Origin: Neopestalotiopsis rosae
Taxonomy: Eukaryota > Ascomycota > Sordariomycetes > Amphisphaeriales > Sporocadaceae
DNA: 64,000 nucleotides
Direction of reading: 5' to 3'
Assembly: GCA_023078685.1 (NCBI GenBank)
Contig: JALGAS010000001.1
Span: forward strand, 7,192,001 to 7,256,000
The stretch's first letter is position 1, and every line of letters begins with the position of its first letter. This document shows, one piece after another, positions 1 through 11,754 of this stretch. The translations under genes were made by a program, and so were the position numbers. Under the pieces are notes generated by a model. That model worked only from the letters and a program-made list of their open reading frames with translations, had not been told where the DNA came from and did no database searches.

Positions 1-2714
1 TGCTGATAAAAGGATAAAGGCTCCGTTATCTTAACTAAAGACGTGATCAATGGACAATATTGAGATAAAGAAACTCCCGATAAGCAGATCACACGATCTA
101 TGATCACTGTAATGTCTTCTGCGGCGTATTCATATATGATAAGATATGACGCCTTGGATTGGATTCGTTCGTAATACTTACAGTGGGGCGTGAAGGCAAA
201 TACTCACATCGATTCGAGCGTGACTTGTATTATCATTTTACAAGCGGAGTCAGGATACAGCAATTTTTGCACTACATGACATATGCCACATGAATTGCAA
301 GATTTCACAATAAGCTGCTTGGAGTAAGTCACGAATTTGAGTTGTGACGCAATATGCCCTGCAGATATTCAGGCGTATCAACAAAACTGTATACTTCTCA
401 AATTGAGCACGGGGTCACGACAGACTATTGCTGCGATCGTCTAACCGATCCTGCTGTTGGCGTAAGTCTCATTAGAAAACTGACGCTTGGTGGTGTAGCT
501 TTAGTGACGGGCGGGAGCAGACAGTCTCGAGCCTCTAGTGCCGTGGGTTTTCAGCTCACGCCATATCTCAACGACTGCAGATGGAACCTCTAAAGGAAAT
601 GTACTCGCGCTTGCGGAAGCTGGCGTTGGGGATGCTTTCTTGGCAAACAGTTGACCAGTGCGCCAAGGTGATCGTCGATGATAGTGCCAGAGATTCCAAG
701 AATACTGGACAGCAAGCATCTGCAACTCGAATTGATGGGGCAGAGAAATAAAATAAACTTTCTGTACCCAACGACAGTGGATCTGGTGGTATCGTCCGTG
801 TATTCCCATTCACTGACAACGTACACTTCATCGTAATTTGACTTGTTAAAACCAATCGAAAGTGTAAGCCTTTTCGGAGCCGACTCGGAAGGTACACAAC
901 TGTTACAAGCTTGATACAAGGATATCTTCCCCATGGTCGGCGACACTAATATGCAGTGAACGACAGGGTCAAGAACGCCTTGAGGGGCCATGGCCAGACG
1001 GGAGTCCCATATTTTCCCTGGCATCGGCCCATGCCTCGCGTACCTAATCTGGAACGCGGCTCGATTGTCCATCTCGGTTCTCTTTCCTCCTTGACTAGTG
1101 TTATGGGGTATAACATCCTCCACCGCTGTGGAGCAAGTAATTGTTAGCATTATCAAAGTCGCTGGCGAATAGTCTCTTCTCATGAGGTGAGGTGCGTATC
1201 TTGGTAGTGACTAGTCATGAAATTTCATTCATGTCGATATCTTGGCTACATGGACTACAGCACGTACATGGGGTTTATCCTGTCTGGACTTAGAAGTCTA
1301 TTATAATGTGGGAGTCTCTAAAAGCCTGATGAGAGAACATGTCAACAATGACTAAGCTCTTCGGGCGTGGGAATGTACCGTACTTTGCTCTTCTTTGAAG
1401 CCACTTCTCCAATATCATCAAAAACGCTGTCACACGCATTGATACGGGTTTATGTTGTCTATATCAATTTCCGATCCAGCACAAAAAGGGGGATGGTTGA
1501 GGTAACCATATTGAAGACCTTGGTGATACAGTTCAAGATGACTTAATCAATTCCAAGCTGAAATCTTCGCGTGAAGCACATTTATTACCCTTCCTGTACG
1601 GAGTACAACGAGCCGTCTATGAGGCTGTACTAGGTAAGCCACAAGTTCCCAGCATCAGCCACTGTGGCGTCACAGTACTTAAGAGGGCTGCAACTAGCTG
1701 CGATTTACTTCTCGTGTAACATAGGTTCCTTAGCGATTTACGCAATATCTATACCTCTCCAAACTGCTTTGACAGGTGATCGTAATGACTGAATCGATGT
1801 AACTCATAATACTAAGGTGTTGGTCTGCCCGATCTGTGAGAGCACCACTTTCTGGCAATGTGCTTAATTTCTTGTGTCATTCGGACAATCGTATCACGCC
1901 TGCAGTATAGATATAATAGTTCTCTGCTCATAATTCTAAGTATCGGTGAGCCTTGTACCCAAGTGAGTTGATAGTATGAGCTGAAAATTCTTCCTCTTGT
2001 TCTCATTGGATAAAATCGATACCTATCGGTATTCCTCAGCACTCCAGCAACTTCTACAAGCTCACTAATTCTGGCATCTAAAACTCCACGGACATTTATA
2101 CAGGAGGCTAGAGTGGGCTAGAGCAAGCAGGAGGACGTGGTATGTCAAGAGGACAGCCTACAAGGTTGATTTCCCGCAACGCGGGCCAGATCAAAAGACC
2201 TATATGATCATTCATTCCTGCCTTCTCTATTACCTAGGGCCACACTCTCTCGGAATAGTTTTACATGAGATAGTGGGGAAAGAGGGATTGAGGCTTATAC
2301 CCTTTGTGTCGCCTTGTTCACCAGGACCTAGGTCAGCAATAGAGAGGGGGGAAATGGAATGAAAAACATTAAGAGATTCTAGTATTGATTTTAAGATCAC
2401 ACGCATTTCGTTAGAATTGCAAGAGAGATGTTTTCAATGTATGACCGCTCAGCCACTTGGCTCTTTATTCAAGGCCAAATCCAAAAGGTTCTCGTTTGTT
2501 TGATCTTATTCACTTATGACCGATCTATGTTTCTGCCTGAGGGAGCAATGGGTAATGCGTTGGCGCTGGTCTGCATTGTGGCCACTCCTTGTCTAGCCAG
2601 GCAACCAAGCTACACGATTCTTCATGAATATCTTTGCGTATATGTGAGAATCCGATGCAGCCAGAGTTCAGAGCCTTCAAAGCTTGTGAATATTCAAATT
2701 TGGGCATACCCTAG
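1..2714. other. No convincing gene (left flank)
   Basis: I see no recognisable gene in this stretch. The only long open frame is on the minus strand at 590-1183, listed separately as a weak candidate. The rest holds short frames on both strands without family resemblance. It may contain 3' flanking sequence of the oxygenase gene that ends at 2715. Confidence 0.5.
590..1183 (-). CDS. Unrecognised open frame, doubtful gene
   Basis: A 197-codon frame opens with ATG at 1183 and closes with TAG at 590. I recognise no domain, signal peptide or membrane segment. A second minus-strand frame, overlapping its 3' part and running on to 501, has a Ser/Ala/Pro-rich stretch, so if this is a gene a splice between the two frames is possible, but I found no decisive pair of sites. 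It could equally be a chance frame or a decayed gene. Confidence 0.2.
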   Translation of the reverse strand: MRRDYSPATLIMLTITCSTAVEDVIPHNTSQGGKRTEMDNRAAFQIRYARHGPMPGKIWDSRLAMAPQGVLDPVVHCILVSPTMGKISLYQACNSCVPSESAPKRLTLSIGFNKSNYDEVYVVSEWEYTDDTTRSTVVGYRKFILFLCPINSSCRCLLSSILGISGTIIDDHLGALVNCLPRKHPQRQLPQARVHFL

Positions 2715-4024
2715 TTACAAGACTGGCTCCTTGAGATCTACTTGATTCATACCCTTGGCCCGTCGTTCGACCCATTCGCGACAACTAATTTCCTGATACT
2801 TCTTCCGTTCCCCTTCCGGAACGCAACCATCCAAGACGCCGCAGCTCTCATTCAAGTTGAAGCCAAAGAAGAACGGCATGCTGATGCGCTCATTCCCACT
2901 ATTATTTCGTGCGCGATGCACCGTACTCACGTATCTTGCATGAGACTCGTCAGCTGAACAACGTCTTACACTATGAGAAAGGAGGGCGGTGCTCACAGGT
3001 CATTTGTGATGCGCTGCATATAGTCAGCGATATTAACGACAAAGGTACCCTCAATGGGTTTTGCATTGATCCATTGGCCCTGCCTGTTGAGAACCTGCAG
3101 GCCACCCGCATTATCTTGCCACAGCATGGTGAAAAGTTGAAAGTCTGTATGGGATCCTATAGAGACCTCAGTCTCTTCATTGGTGAGCACATTGACCTGC
3201 TTTAGGGGCGGATAGTAGTTGACGCTGTTAAACGCATTAGACAGTGTCACAAATTTTAAAGATTCAAGGTGTCAAGACGCTGGACTGGATTCATCCAAAT
3301 GATCTGAGTAATACAACCATGGTGATACTTACCAAAACGTTGCGTCCGGATGTGAAAACTTTCCATCAAAGTAATCCTCAGGCAGATGCAACGACAGTGC
3401 AAAAGACCGCACAAGCGCACGAGCAAGTCTCAAGCACGAGCGCCAATACTCAAGGATCGCGCTCTTAAATAACGGCAAGTTCGCCGTTGCATCCCACAAA
3501 AAGTCCTCGCTAATCAAACACCGGGCCACCTCTGCGGGGATGGCGTCTGGGTCGGGAACGGACTCGTCGTACGTGGCATCGTACTTCCACGAGAAACTCT
3601 CTCGGACGTCGACAGACTCAAATGGATTGATTCGCTGACTGCGCGGCCCCTGGTAGCCATTGAAGATTTGCGACTGCTCCGAGCTGGCTCGGTCCTTCAC
3701 AGCGCGCGGCTGGCGAAAGAACTCCAGGCTGGCGACGTGCGCAGCTTCGAGAACATTGACGGAAATGCCGTGGTTGGCAATGTAGAAAAATCCCGTATTA
3801 GTGCAGGCGTTGCGCAACTGCTCAGCGACTTGGCGGCGCACCGGGAGCGACGAGCTGTAAATGCCGGAAACGTCGATCACCGGAAGCTCTGAGGGATCCG
3901 CATCTCGTGGAGGTGTCCGCAAGACGGTTCTGGTGGCTGGCCCATCCCCGGACATGATCCGGAGTTGAGTAGTGCCGCATGACTCAAGCGCGGGATAATT
4001 GTCAATGGTCGTAGTCACAGTCAT
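2715..4024 (-). CDS. 2-oxoglutarate/Fe(II)-dependent oxygenase (isopenicillin-N-synthase-like)
   Basis: Non-heme iron dioxygenase that would couple 2-oxoglutarate decarboxylation to oxidation of a small molecule; the substrate cannot be read from sequence. Model: exons 4024-3333, 3224-2997 and 2934-2715, giving 379 aa. Introns are 108 nt (GTAAGT...AACAG) and 62 nt (GTGAGC...CAAG, a rare AAG acceptor). The N-terminal DIOX_N region has the usual GFFYIANHGI motif; the jelly-roll core carries the HxD pair H256/D258 (GSHTDF), the distal H313 (STVHRA) and the 2OG-binding R323-x-S325 (ERIS). The start is the ATG at 4024; an upstream in-frame GTG is ignored. It lies downstream of the WC-1-like gene on the same strand. 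A second family member sits at 10404. All metal and cosubstrate residues are present, so it looks functional. Confidence 0.88.
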
Positions 4025-4716
4025 GCTTTTCAATTCATCACCCACGTTCCTTCACGAGTTCCGATTATGTGGATGGCGATACACGAATTGGTGACCGGAA
4101 CAGAGGGACGCACTGCGAGATCTATGAGAAGCAGCTGAGAAATTGAAGTAAATGATGAGATATAAGACAGGTTGCTAAGTACAAGCTTGTGAAGCCTCAA
4201 AGGTGTGTCTGGGTCCAGATACAATGCCAAGCACTAGATGGTCAACGTGAACAGACCCGGATGTGGGGTTCACTGATAGAGACTTGTCGGACTCATGTCG
4301 GCGGAGCCGAAACGATCGCCGGCTTGCGCCTCCCGATCACCCGCCCTTGAGAGGATCGCCAAGCCGAAACCTGGGTCCGATTAGATTCTTTCCTGTCAAA
4401 TAGTTCCATGACAACTCAAGTCGGCGACTTTTCTCTTCACACAAACGCCTATAGACGTCCTCAGATACAGAAATATTCATCATCTTGGCCACTTGCAATT
4501 ATATTCCGTTCTTAAGATATATTCTTTGATGACGTTACGACCCTTTAATATGGCCGGATGTAGTAATTCCCGCATCATATATTATCATTACGATCGTAGT
4601 ACAGTGATTGGCATTTCAGAGCCTAGTTGGAATTGTAGCGTGAGATAGCCTGCTGGTTACAGAGTCGCATGCGGAATAGGGTGTGTTCAGGTACTGAGGT
4701 GGCAACTGGCGACTGC
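4025..4716. other. Intergenic, oxygenase promoter / WC-1-like 3' flank
   Basis: About 690 bases between two minus-strand genes. It should hold the promoter of the oxygenase and the 3' untranslated region of the WC-1-like gene. An AT-rich patch lies around 4500-4600. I see no further gene. Confidence 0.6.
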
Positions 4717-6943
4717 CTAGGCATTTGCGGCCTCTCTGCGTCGTTCCTTGGCCCACCGAAGGCCGCATCTATTGCAGAGGTCTTTCTGACCACTCGGTCC
4801 TCGACGCCACTCTGGCGTCTCACGCGCGTGACAGTTAGCACAGCCGTCAAAAGGAACCTTGCTCGTTCTCTTCAAAAGCTTGCGCTGCTTTGCTAATGTT
4901 TGAAGACGGCCCAGCTCCAGTCGGAGATCATCATTTTCCTGAGCTAGATTACTGATCTCGACTTGCCATACGCCAAACCGACTCGAGCGAAGTTGTTCAA
5001 AGAGGTCATCGTTCTTGGCAAAGCTGGCATGGGCTGCAGTGACCGTCTCGGGATTCTGGCCTAACATTGGGCTTAGTTAAGGCGATTCAGATAGTGACGG
5101 ACTCACAGCAATGATACGTACCCTTTTTCGATGTGGATCTGGCGATCCGGCAGTGTAGTATGAGAACATGCGGCCGCCGTGCAGAGGAAGTATCGCTCGC
5201 GAAAATTGTTGCTTCTGCCAGCAAATTCGGGCCGGTAGTCGATGCAAGCTCCAGTGTTGTTTGTTGTGAGATTCTGGATGATGTATGCTTGAGCAACAGC
5301 TCCGTGAATCGTTCGCGAGACGCATCATCGGCCAGTAGATGCGAAAACGTTGTGCCGGCTAGTTCTTGTGGCAACCCCAACGCAGTCATGCGATAAGGGA
5401 AAACGTTGAGAATCAGCCCTGACCTAGACATCTTCACCCACACGTCCTGGTCGCTAATGTCCCGTTGCCCCTTCAGTACCGCCAAATTCAGGCTCGGTAC
5501 TTCTTGTTGGAAACCAGCCATCACGGCCACTTTCCTCCCACCAGACATTTGCATTATGGAGCCAACATTGTGCAGCCACACGTATTCCCCATCAGATTGT
5601 TGAAAACGTGACATGAGTTCAATAGTTTGTCCAGCCGCTGTAGCTTTGAGATGTCGGAATAAGACTGGGATATCTGAAGGATGCCATTTGTTTTGCATAG
5701 GCATGCCGATGAGTTCTGCAGGAGTATAGCCCAGCTTCAAACATGATGTAGATATCCAAATAAGTGTGCCGGAGAGCGAGAACACTTGAATGATGCCCGC
5801 AACCATGTCTAGAACAATCTTGCAAAACATGTCGTAGCCTGACTTGTCGAACGCAATGGCGCGATTGTCTTTCAGGAGCTGCGCCAGAATTTCTGAGTTC
5901 GGGTCGACATCGTCAGGATCCGTGGCTTGAGATTCGGTTGCTTGAGAAGGTTCCGACAGTCGAGACGAATCACTCTGATGCTGTGAAGAAGATGAAGACG
6001 TGGCATCATCAGATCCCCAGTCGTGGGAGGCACGCAACTGTTGCATCCTACGATGGAATAATGAGTTGCTGCCACCAATGTTGAGTACAAAATTTCTAGG
6101 AGACAAGACACTGTGGGTAGCGTCAATCTGGTAGCCGAACAGATATCTGCTGTCAGCTCCAGGCCACGGGATGGGGATAACGGTAATGAGATTGATAAAG
6201 GGTTGGCCATCTTTCTTGAAGTTGACAATCGTCTGCCGAAACTCGCGGCCAGCCGCGACATTTAGCTTCAAGTGGTACGCGTCGATGCTGTCAATGTGTT
6301 GCCTCGCAGCCGTGGGTTGAACCAATCCACCCGGGGACTGGAGAAAACGACAGTTGCGACCTAGAACCTCGGTATCATTGTATCCGGTCAAAAGCTCAAA
6401 AGCCTTTGACATGAAAATGACAGGCGAATCCTGCTGCCAGGCATCCACAACAACAAAAGGATTGATAGGTTGTATCGCTTGGAGGCTCGTGTGTGGTTGA
6501 GGTCGGGATGCGACGAATCGAAGGGCTTGGACAATGTTGAAGGCAATTGGTTGATGATATGCTGTGATCATGGCGTGTTGTTCGTCCGTACTTTCGAGAC
6601 TAGAGACATTGTCCATCATCATAGACAGGTCGTCGGGACTACTGCACGGCGACGGTCTTGTCGACGCCGCGTATTGCTGACGGGCGTGCTGCTGGTGGTC
6701 GTCATGTTTGTCGAATCCGGACACTTGGTCTGTCTCATGTGTTGGAATTTCGGACTTGGCGGCAAGTGGAAGTTGGATATTCGGAGGATGGATTGGATCG
6801 TAGGCTCTCGTGTCTGCGGAGGAGAATTCGTTTTCGAAATTGTCGAGCGCGGAGAAGACAGCCTCGAGGGATTCGGGTGGACCTTGGCCCAACGCAGGAG
6901 AACCAATGCTATAGGCCAATGCTTCGTGCCTCCATGGTTCCAT
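4717..6943 (-). CDS. White-collar-1-like LOV/PAS/GATA photoreceptor transcription factor (divergent, short)
   Basis: Predicted nuclear blue-light sensor and DNA-binding regulator. Exons 6943-5122 and 5060-4717 (61-nt intron GTACGT...TTAG) give 721 aa. A LOV domain (about 155-280) contains GRNCRFLQ with the flavin-adduct cysteine C198. Two more PAS-like regions follow (about 370-480 and 500-590), then a coiled coil (about 640-675) and a C-terminal GATA finger, C681-x2-C684-x18-C703-x2-C706, with the sequence TPEWRRGPSG typical of WC-1. Compared with Neurospora WC-1 (over 1100 aa) it is short, has no poly-Q tract and stops 15 residues after the finger. The LOV core differs from canonical WC-1 after the GRNCRFLQ motif. 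It may be the only WC-1 of this genome or a second, accessory paralogue; the window alone cannot tell. GATA-type sites upstream hint at autoregulation. Confidence 0.9.
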
Positions 6944-8249
6944 GTCCTAGCTCATTGTTACAGTGTTAACGACGAGCATTTTGCTATCGGCTTCCACAAA
7001 CTTGCAATCTATGTTGAAAAGAGAACAGTAAATGAAGGAAGTAAGTATTAGAATCCAACATACTTGAGTGAGTTTCCCCGAGACACTTTCTGTTCAATTC
7101 TTCGTCGTACTATGGTAGACAATGCCCCAACAGGAATTGCCGTGTTTGCTATATGGCTAGGTCTAGATTGACTGATACCCCCCACTGATACCTAATGACA
7201 AGGGTTGTCGGGGTCGCCTAGCATTCAAGTAACGTATGGAGTATGGGGTGTATGGTACATAGTGGAGAGCAGCCATTGGTCAAGGATTTAGTGAAGAATA
7301 TTTCATACGATAATACTTTATCACTAGCTGCCCTGGAGGTCATCTAGTGATACTTTATCATATAACTGCACGAAAAGCCAAAACCTCTCTTCCATGCTCG
7401 CGATATCTCGGATAACAATGACAATCGTGTTCCCATAAAGTGATCACGATCACAGTCACGCTTGGAGCAAATACAAATTTTCCGCTATGGTAGGTACAAA
7501 CGCATTGTCATGTAAGAAAATCACAAACAAACAATGACTGTTGCACACAGGCTAGGATTGATTGGCTGCATTCTGGTGTACAGGACACGGGTTTTGCAGC
7601 TAAGCCCAGTGGCGAACTACGGGATAATGCAGGTTTGAGCTCAATTGCTGATTGGATTTAGAGCCGAGCGGGTCTTAGTCCCCGCAGATACCAGAAATGC
7701 AGCAAAGTTGGTGTACATGCAACGTCATATCACATTTTTTCACCTGTCGATCTCTGATAGAATTGTGGTGGAATATGACGAAACATGACGATTTGAGGGC
7801 GCAATTCAAGATTCCCATTAGATTATGATCGAGGTTCCCACAATACCCCTCTGTCGCAAGAATTCCCATGCCCAAGATTGGCTCATGTGTTATCGCCACC
7901 GTGAAGTATGATAATATTGAACCTGTACCTGACTCTAGCTGTCTAGATCCCATCATGGCCAAATCTAGAGCGATGAAGTCACAAAACATCAACAGGAGAA
8001 ACGTACTAACGCGACGTCAGCGCCAGCCAATGATTAAAGGTAAATTAACTAGATACGAGCGGAGGCCTTCCGTGCAGCCGTGATCCGCACCCGCACAGGG
8101 TTCTGAGACTCTTTTGGGTGGCATATGCCATAGACATCATGTGCGTGTTCCCCACATGTTCCGAGGAAGAATACAACCACTAAAACCATAAGCACCATCT
8201 CCTGGTTCACCGTCAATGCCCCCATGCTCGCCAGAGGGTCTAGACCGCT
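6944..8249. other. Intergenic, promoter of WC-1-like gene and 3' flank of transporter
   Basis: 1.3 kb with no gene. It contains the 5' region of the WC-1-like gene. A GATA-rich patch with an inverted repeat at 7319-7352 is described separately. Confidence 0.6.
7311..7415. promoter_or_regulatory. GATA-motif cluster with inverted repeat
   Basis: TATCACTAG (7319-7327) and CTAGTGATA (7344-7352) form perfect 9-base inverted arms around a 16-base spacer, each arm ending in a GATA core. TTTATCA occurs at 7316-7322 and again at 7354-7360, and two further GATA cores lie at about 7402-7414. The patch is 370-470 bases upstream of the ATG of a GATA-finger regulator. Binding by that protein is inference. 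Confidence 0.35.
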
Positions 8250-9937
8250 CTATGAGGCTGGGCCTTTGGAAGCCGTTGGTTGTGATTCTGGATCAGACTC
8301 AGTCTCGCCATTGATCACATAGACGGCCTGAGGGCCCTGCCGAGCTAGCTCACGCATCTCTAGCACACGCACAACTACTACCCATATACACATGCCACAG
8401 ATAAATCCCAGGCTTGCCCTAAATCCGTCGCTGAACTGTGGTGCCGCAGTCGTGGGGTAGAGAAACTGCTGAATAACTGTGCTCAAGGCGGTCCCCGCTG
8501 CGTTCATGACCGCTAGGGTGAGGCCTCGTACCTGGCGATCTCCGGCGGTCAGGATATTGGCCCAAGAATAGTAGATTGGACTCAACGGTCCATCTGTCCC
8601 AGCAAACAGATACGAAACAATCTTTAGACCCAGGGGGATATCCCATATCACCAGGCATGTTGTACCGAAGATTAAGAGAATGAGGTTGAAGGCGACGACA
8701 ATCATGCGGTATCCTGTGGCATCAACAAACATGTTCAACACCAGAATCAGAACAATATTCCAGCCGTTTATCGCAGTCGGTATATTGTTCACTTGGTAGA
8801 TGGACCAAGTGTGCTCTGTGTCCGCCTTGAGGTACAGCTGCATAACCGTATTGGCCACCTTGCCAACAGTAGTATTCCAGAACCTGGCAGATGGGGATAT
8901 AAGTATGGAGCCAGAACGACGAGTCTAATCTAACCAGAGCACTTACATGAACAGTATGGTCAGGACATAGAGTTGCCATGACCTCGCGGCTCGCAAGAAC
9001 ATGTCCCAACTGAAGGAATTGACAGTCTCCCGTCGGCCATCTTCCACGATCCGCTCAAGACAGCGAGCCTTCTCCTCTGGATTGAGATAGAAGGCCTTGG
9101 TATCGTATGGTGTATCGGGAAAGAAGATGAACCCATAAATTGCCACGACTACGGTGATGATTCCATCAATAACGAATACCCTATGGTATGGACCGTTAAT
9201 AATCAAGATCGCAACCAAATCATCTTGAAGCGAGAGGGGAACGCTCACCATCTCCAACCCGCGATGCCATTCCGTCCCTCGAGCGTGGCCAAAGCTGCCG
9301 ACTGCAAGTAACCTGATATCATTGTGCCAACGTAGGCAGCACATGCAAATATTGCGGTACGTTTACCTATCATCCCATGTCAATACCACGTACATTTCTG
9401 CTTTATCAGAGAGGAAACATGGATGTTACCTAGTTCTGTCTTCTTGTACCAACTCCCAAGGACATACTGTACGCCAACAAAACAAGAGCCCTCGAGGAAG
9501 CCAATGAAGAACCGAAGGGGATACAACTGATTTACATCACGAACAGCGTACGTGCCAATCGTCAACACTGCCCAAATGAGTTCCATGCCCGGCAAAAGAA
9601 TGCGAGGAGGAATCCAGGTCAGTAAGAGGTTGGCAGGAATCGCCCCGATAATCTGGCCGACCGAGAAGCAGGTGACGGCCAGGTTGTACTCGGTGCCGTA
9701 CATGGCCAGGTCTTCCTTCATGCCCGACACATAGGCGTTGCTCAGGTTGGCCTGGTCCAGCCACTTTGTGAAGTAGGCGAGGCAGCCATAGGTGAGGATG
9801 AAAAAGTCAATCTTGAAGAGCAGCTTCTTCTCGGCCGAGGATGTTCCCTCGGGGTACCAGATGAAGAACTTGGGTTTGTCCTTGCCATAGGACGAGGCAA
9901 AGAGATTCTTGGCATAGTAGGATATCGGTAAAGACAT
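8250..9937 (-). CDS. MFS transporter, Dal5/allantoate-pantothenate permease family
   Basis: Plasma-membrane anion:cation symporter of the fungal family that includes Dal5, Tna1, Fen2 and Liz1, importing small organic acids or vitamins; the substrate is unknown. Exons 9937-9430, 9366-9249, 9180-8947 and 8883-8250 give 497 aa; introns are 63, 68 and 63 nt. About 12 membrane segments are visible, with family landmarks KWLDQANLSNAYVSGM near the N-terminus, the central GWRWVFVIDG and, in the second half, NNIPTAINGW. The start is the ATG at 9937 (MSLPISYY); an upstream in-frame TTG is ignored. It is head-to-head with the second 2OG oxygenase 466 bases away, which suggests uptake and oxidation of one compound, though this is only positional. 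Confidence 0.9.
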
Positions 9938-10403
9938 TTTTGACCTCGACGCGACACTATGCCTGCTCAGAAAATTTGTTTCTTTGCAGCAGCAGCCAGA
10001 GGAGTTGAATGCGACAGTGGCCAATTCAATTGTGGCTGCTCACCGCGACCTCCTCTTCGAGTTGCAGCCCCTGATACTTTTAACATGTTGTACAAGCCCA
10101 TGAACTCTTATCTCCAGCAAGTGTATAATTGACCAATCAACATCCAAATGAATCGGCGCAGATGATGGACTACAGCAAAAGGTCATGCCCAGTCGGACAG
10201 CCGACCAGCCGACGGGTATGCTGGAGGTGGGGCACAGATAGGCAGAGGTCCGCGAACCAGTCTGGATCTGGACAATGCCTGCCGCGACTCATGTGACGGA
10301 TCTCCATATGCAGACGTGCTTGGAGACGCGATTGACTTTCTCTTGAATTGATCTGAGAATTGATGCCAGTTTTGTGTCCCATCTCACATCTGGAAGAAGC
10401 ATC
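9938..10403. promoter_or_regulatory. Bidirectional promoter region, transporter / oxygenase
   Basis: 466 bases separate the start codons of a divergent pair, an MFS transporter (minus) and a 2OG oxygenase (plus). The region must hold both promoters. I do not see an unambiguous operator. Confidence 0.55.
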
Positions 10404-11754
10404 ATGGCCGAGGTGGCGAGCGCGGTGCCCGGCGGCAGCATCCCGGATATAGCCAAAGATGTGAGTCCGTCTAGTTTCCAGCGACTATAATCACGAACGC
10501 GCTTTGACAGTCGGCTATATACAGGGCGCACAGCATGTTTACTTCCACTCTGGCTCTGAAGCTACTTATCGCAAGGTGTCCAAGCAGGGATCTGGATTCA
10601 CGGCCATTCCAACGATTGATCTGACTGGCTTGGATGGCACTTCCGCTCAACGAAGGGCTATAGCCGACAATGTTTATAAAGCATGCCATGAGTGTGGCTT
10701 CTTCTATGTCAAGAACCATGGCATACCTCAAGAAGTAGTTGTCGAGACATTCCAACTGCTGAAAAAGTTCTTTGCTCTCGATTTGGACAGTAAGATGGAT
10801 GCTCATGTCCAAAAGAATCCCGCCATTCGTGGGTATGAACCAATGTTGGAGACGAAACTGGATCCGAGGACACAGGGAGGTGAGTTTGTAATTTCAAAGT
10901 ATTGAGTACGTGGATGTTGTCTACTAATTATATCAAACAGACATCAAAGAAGCATTTACCATGGGGGATTGCGTGATTGAGCCAGAGCAGGACTATGTTG
11001 GCAGGACGGGAAAGCAGCCACCAGCTCACATTACGCAGCCGCAAAATATATGGCCGGGAAAAGCACCTTGGTGGCGTGAGGGCTTATACAAGTACTATCA
11101 GTGAGTCTTGAATCCGTGGGGCTTGCCCCGGCTAGGGAAGAGTCGAGAGCTGATCATATTAGCCATGTCTTCCCTTTGGCCATGAAGCTCGTCCAAATAT
11201 TCGCTCTAGCCTTTGGCTTAGATCAGTCGGCCTTTGACAAGCACTTTCAGTTCCCCATCACCGGCATGCGCCCACTGTACTACCCGCCGACTCCCGTGTC
11301 AGAGGATGCTGCCAGCGTCGGGCTCGGGGCTCACGCCGACTTCAGCTGGCTCACCTTGGTTCTCCAAGGAGAGAATGTCCCGGCGCTCGAGGTGCTCAAC
11401 CCGGACGGTGTTTGGGTGGAGGCTCCGCCGATTCCTGGCACGCTCGTTTGCAACGTGGGACAGTACCTGGAGCGGCAAACAAACGGCCTGTTTCCCGCCA
11501 CCGTGCACCGCGTGCGAAACAAGACGGGCCAGGAGCGATACTCGCTTCCGTTCTTTTTGACCATGGACCCCGACGTCGAGTTGGACGTGCTGGACTGCTG
11601 TGTGGAGTCGGGCGAAGCGCCAAATTATGAGCGCATCAATGTTGGGGATTTGTATATTCGCCGTGTCCTGCCAGCCAGGAAGAAGCATCCCACTAGCATC
11701 AAGTATCGGGACACACCTCAGGAACAATGGTCGTATCAGATGTTGTTATCATAA
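10404..11754 (+). CDS. 2-oxoglutarate/Fe(II)-dependent oxygenase (second copy)
   Basis: Same superfamily as the gene at 2715-4024. Exons 10404-10460, 10525-10879, 10941-11100 and 11163-11754 give 387 aa; introns are 64, 61 and 62 nt with ACAG, ACAG and TTAG acceptors. The second exon has to start at 10525 (ATACAG) rather than at the nearer CAG, because only that keeps the frame. The N-terminal half shows CGFFYVKNHGIP. The catalytic core has H248/D250 (GAHADF), H306 (ATVHRV) and R316-x-S318 (ERYS), so metal and cosubstrate binding are intact. Divergently transcribed from the transporter, it is probably a small-molecule oxidase working on what that permease imports. No C-terminal extension or signal peptide, so cytosolic. 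Confidence 0.88.

Noticed and set aside
6470..7051. 193-codon plus-strand frame
   Set aside because: Antisense to the N-terminal part of the WC-1-like gene; no domain.
2715..11754. Classical secondary-metabolite cluster
   Set aside because: No polyketide synthase, non-ribosomal peptide synthetase, terpene cyclase or P450 is present; only two oxygenases, a permease and a regulator.
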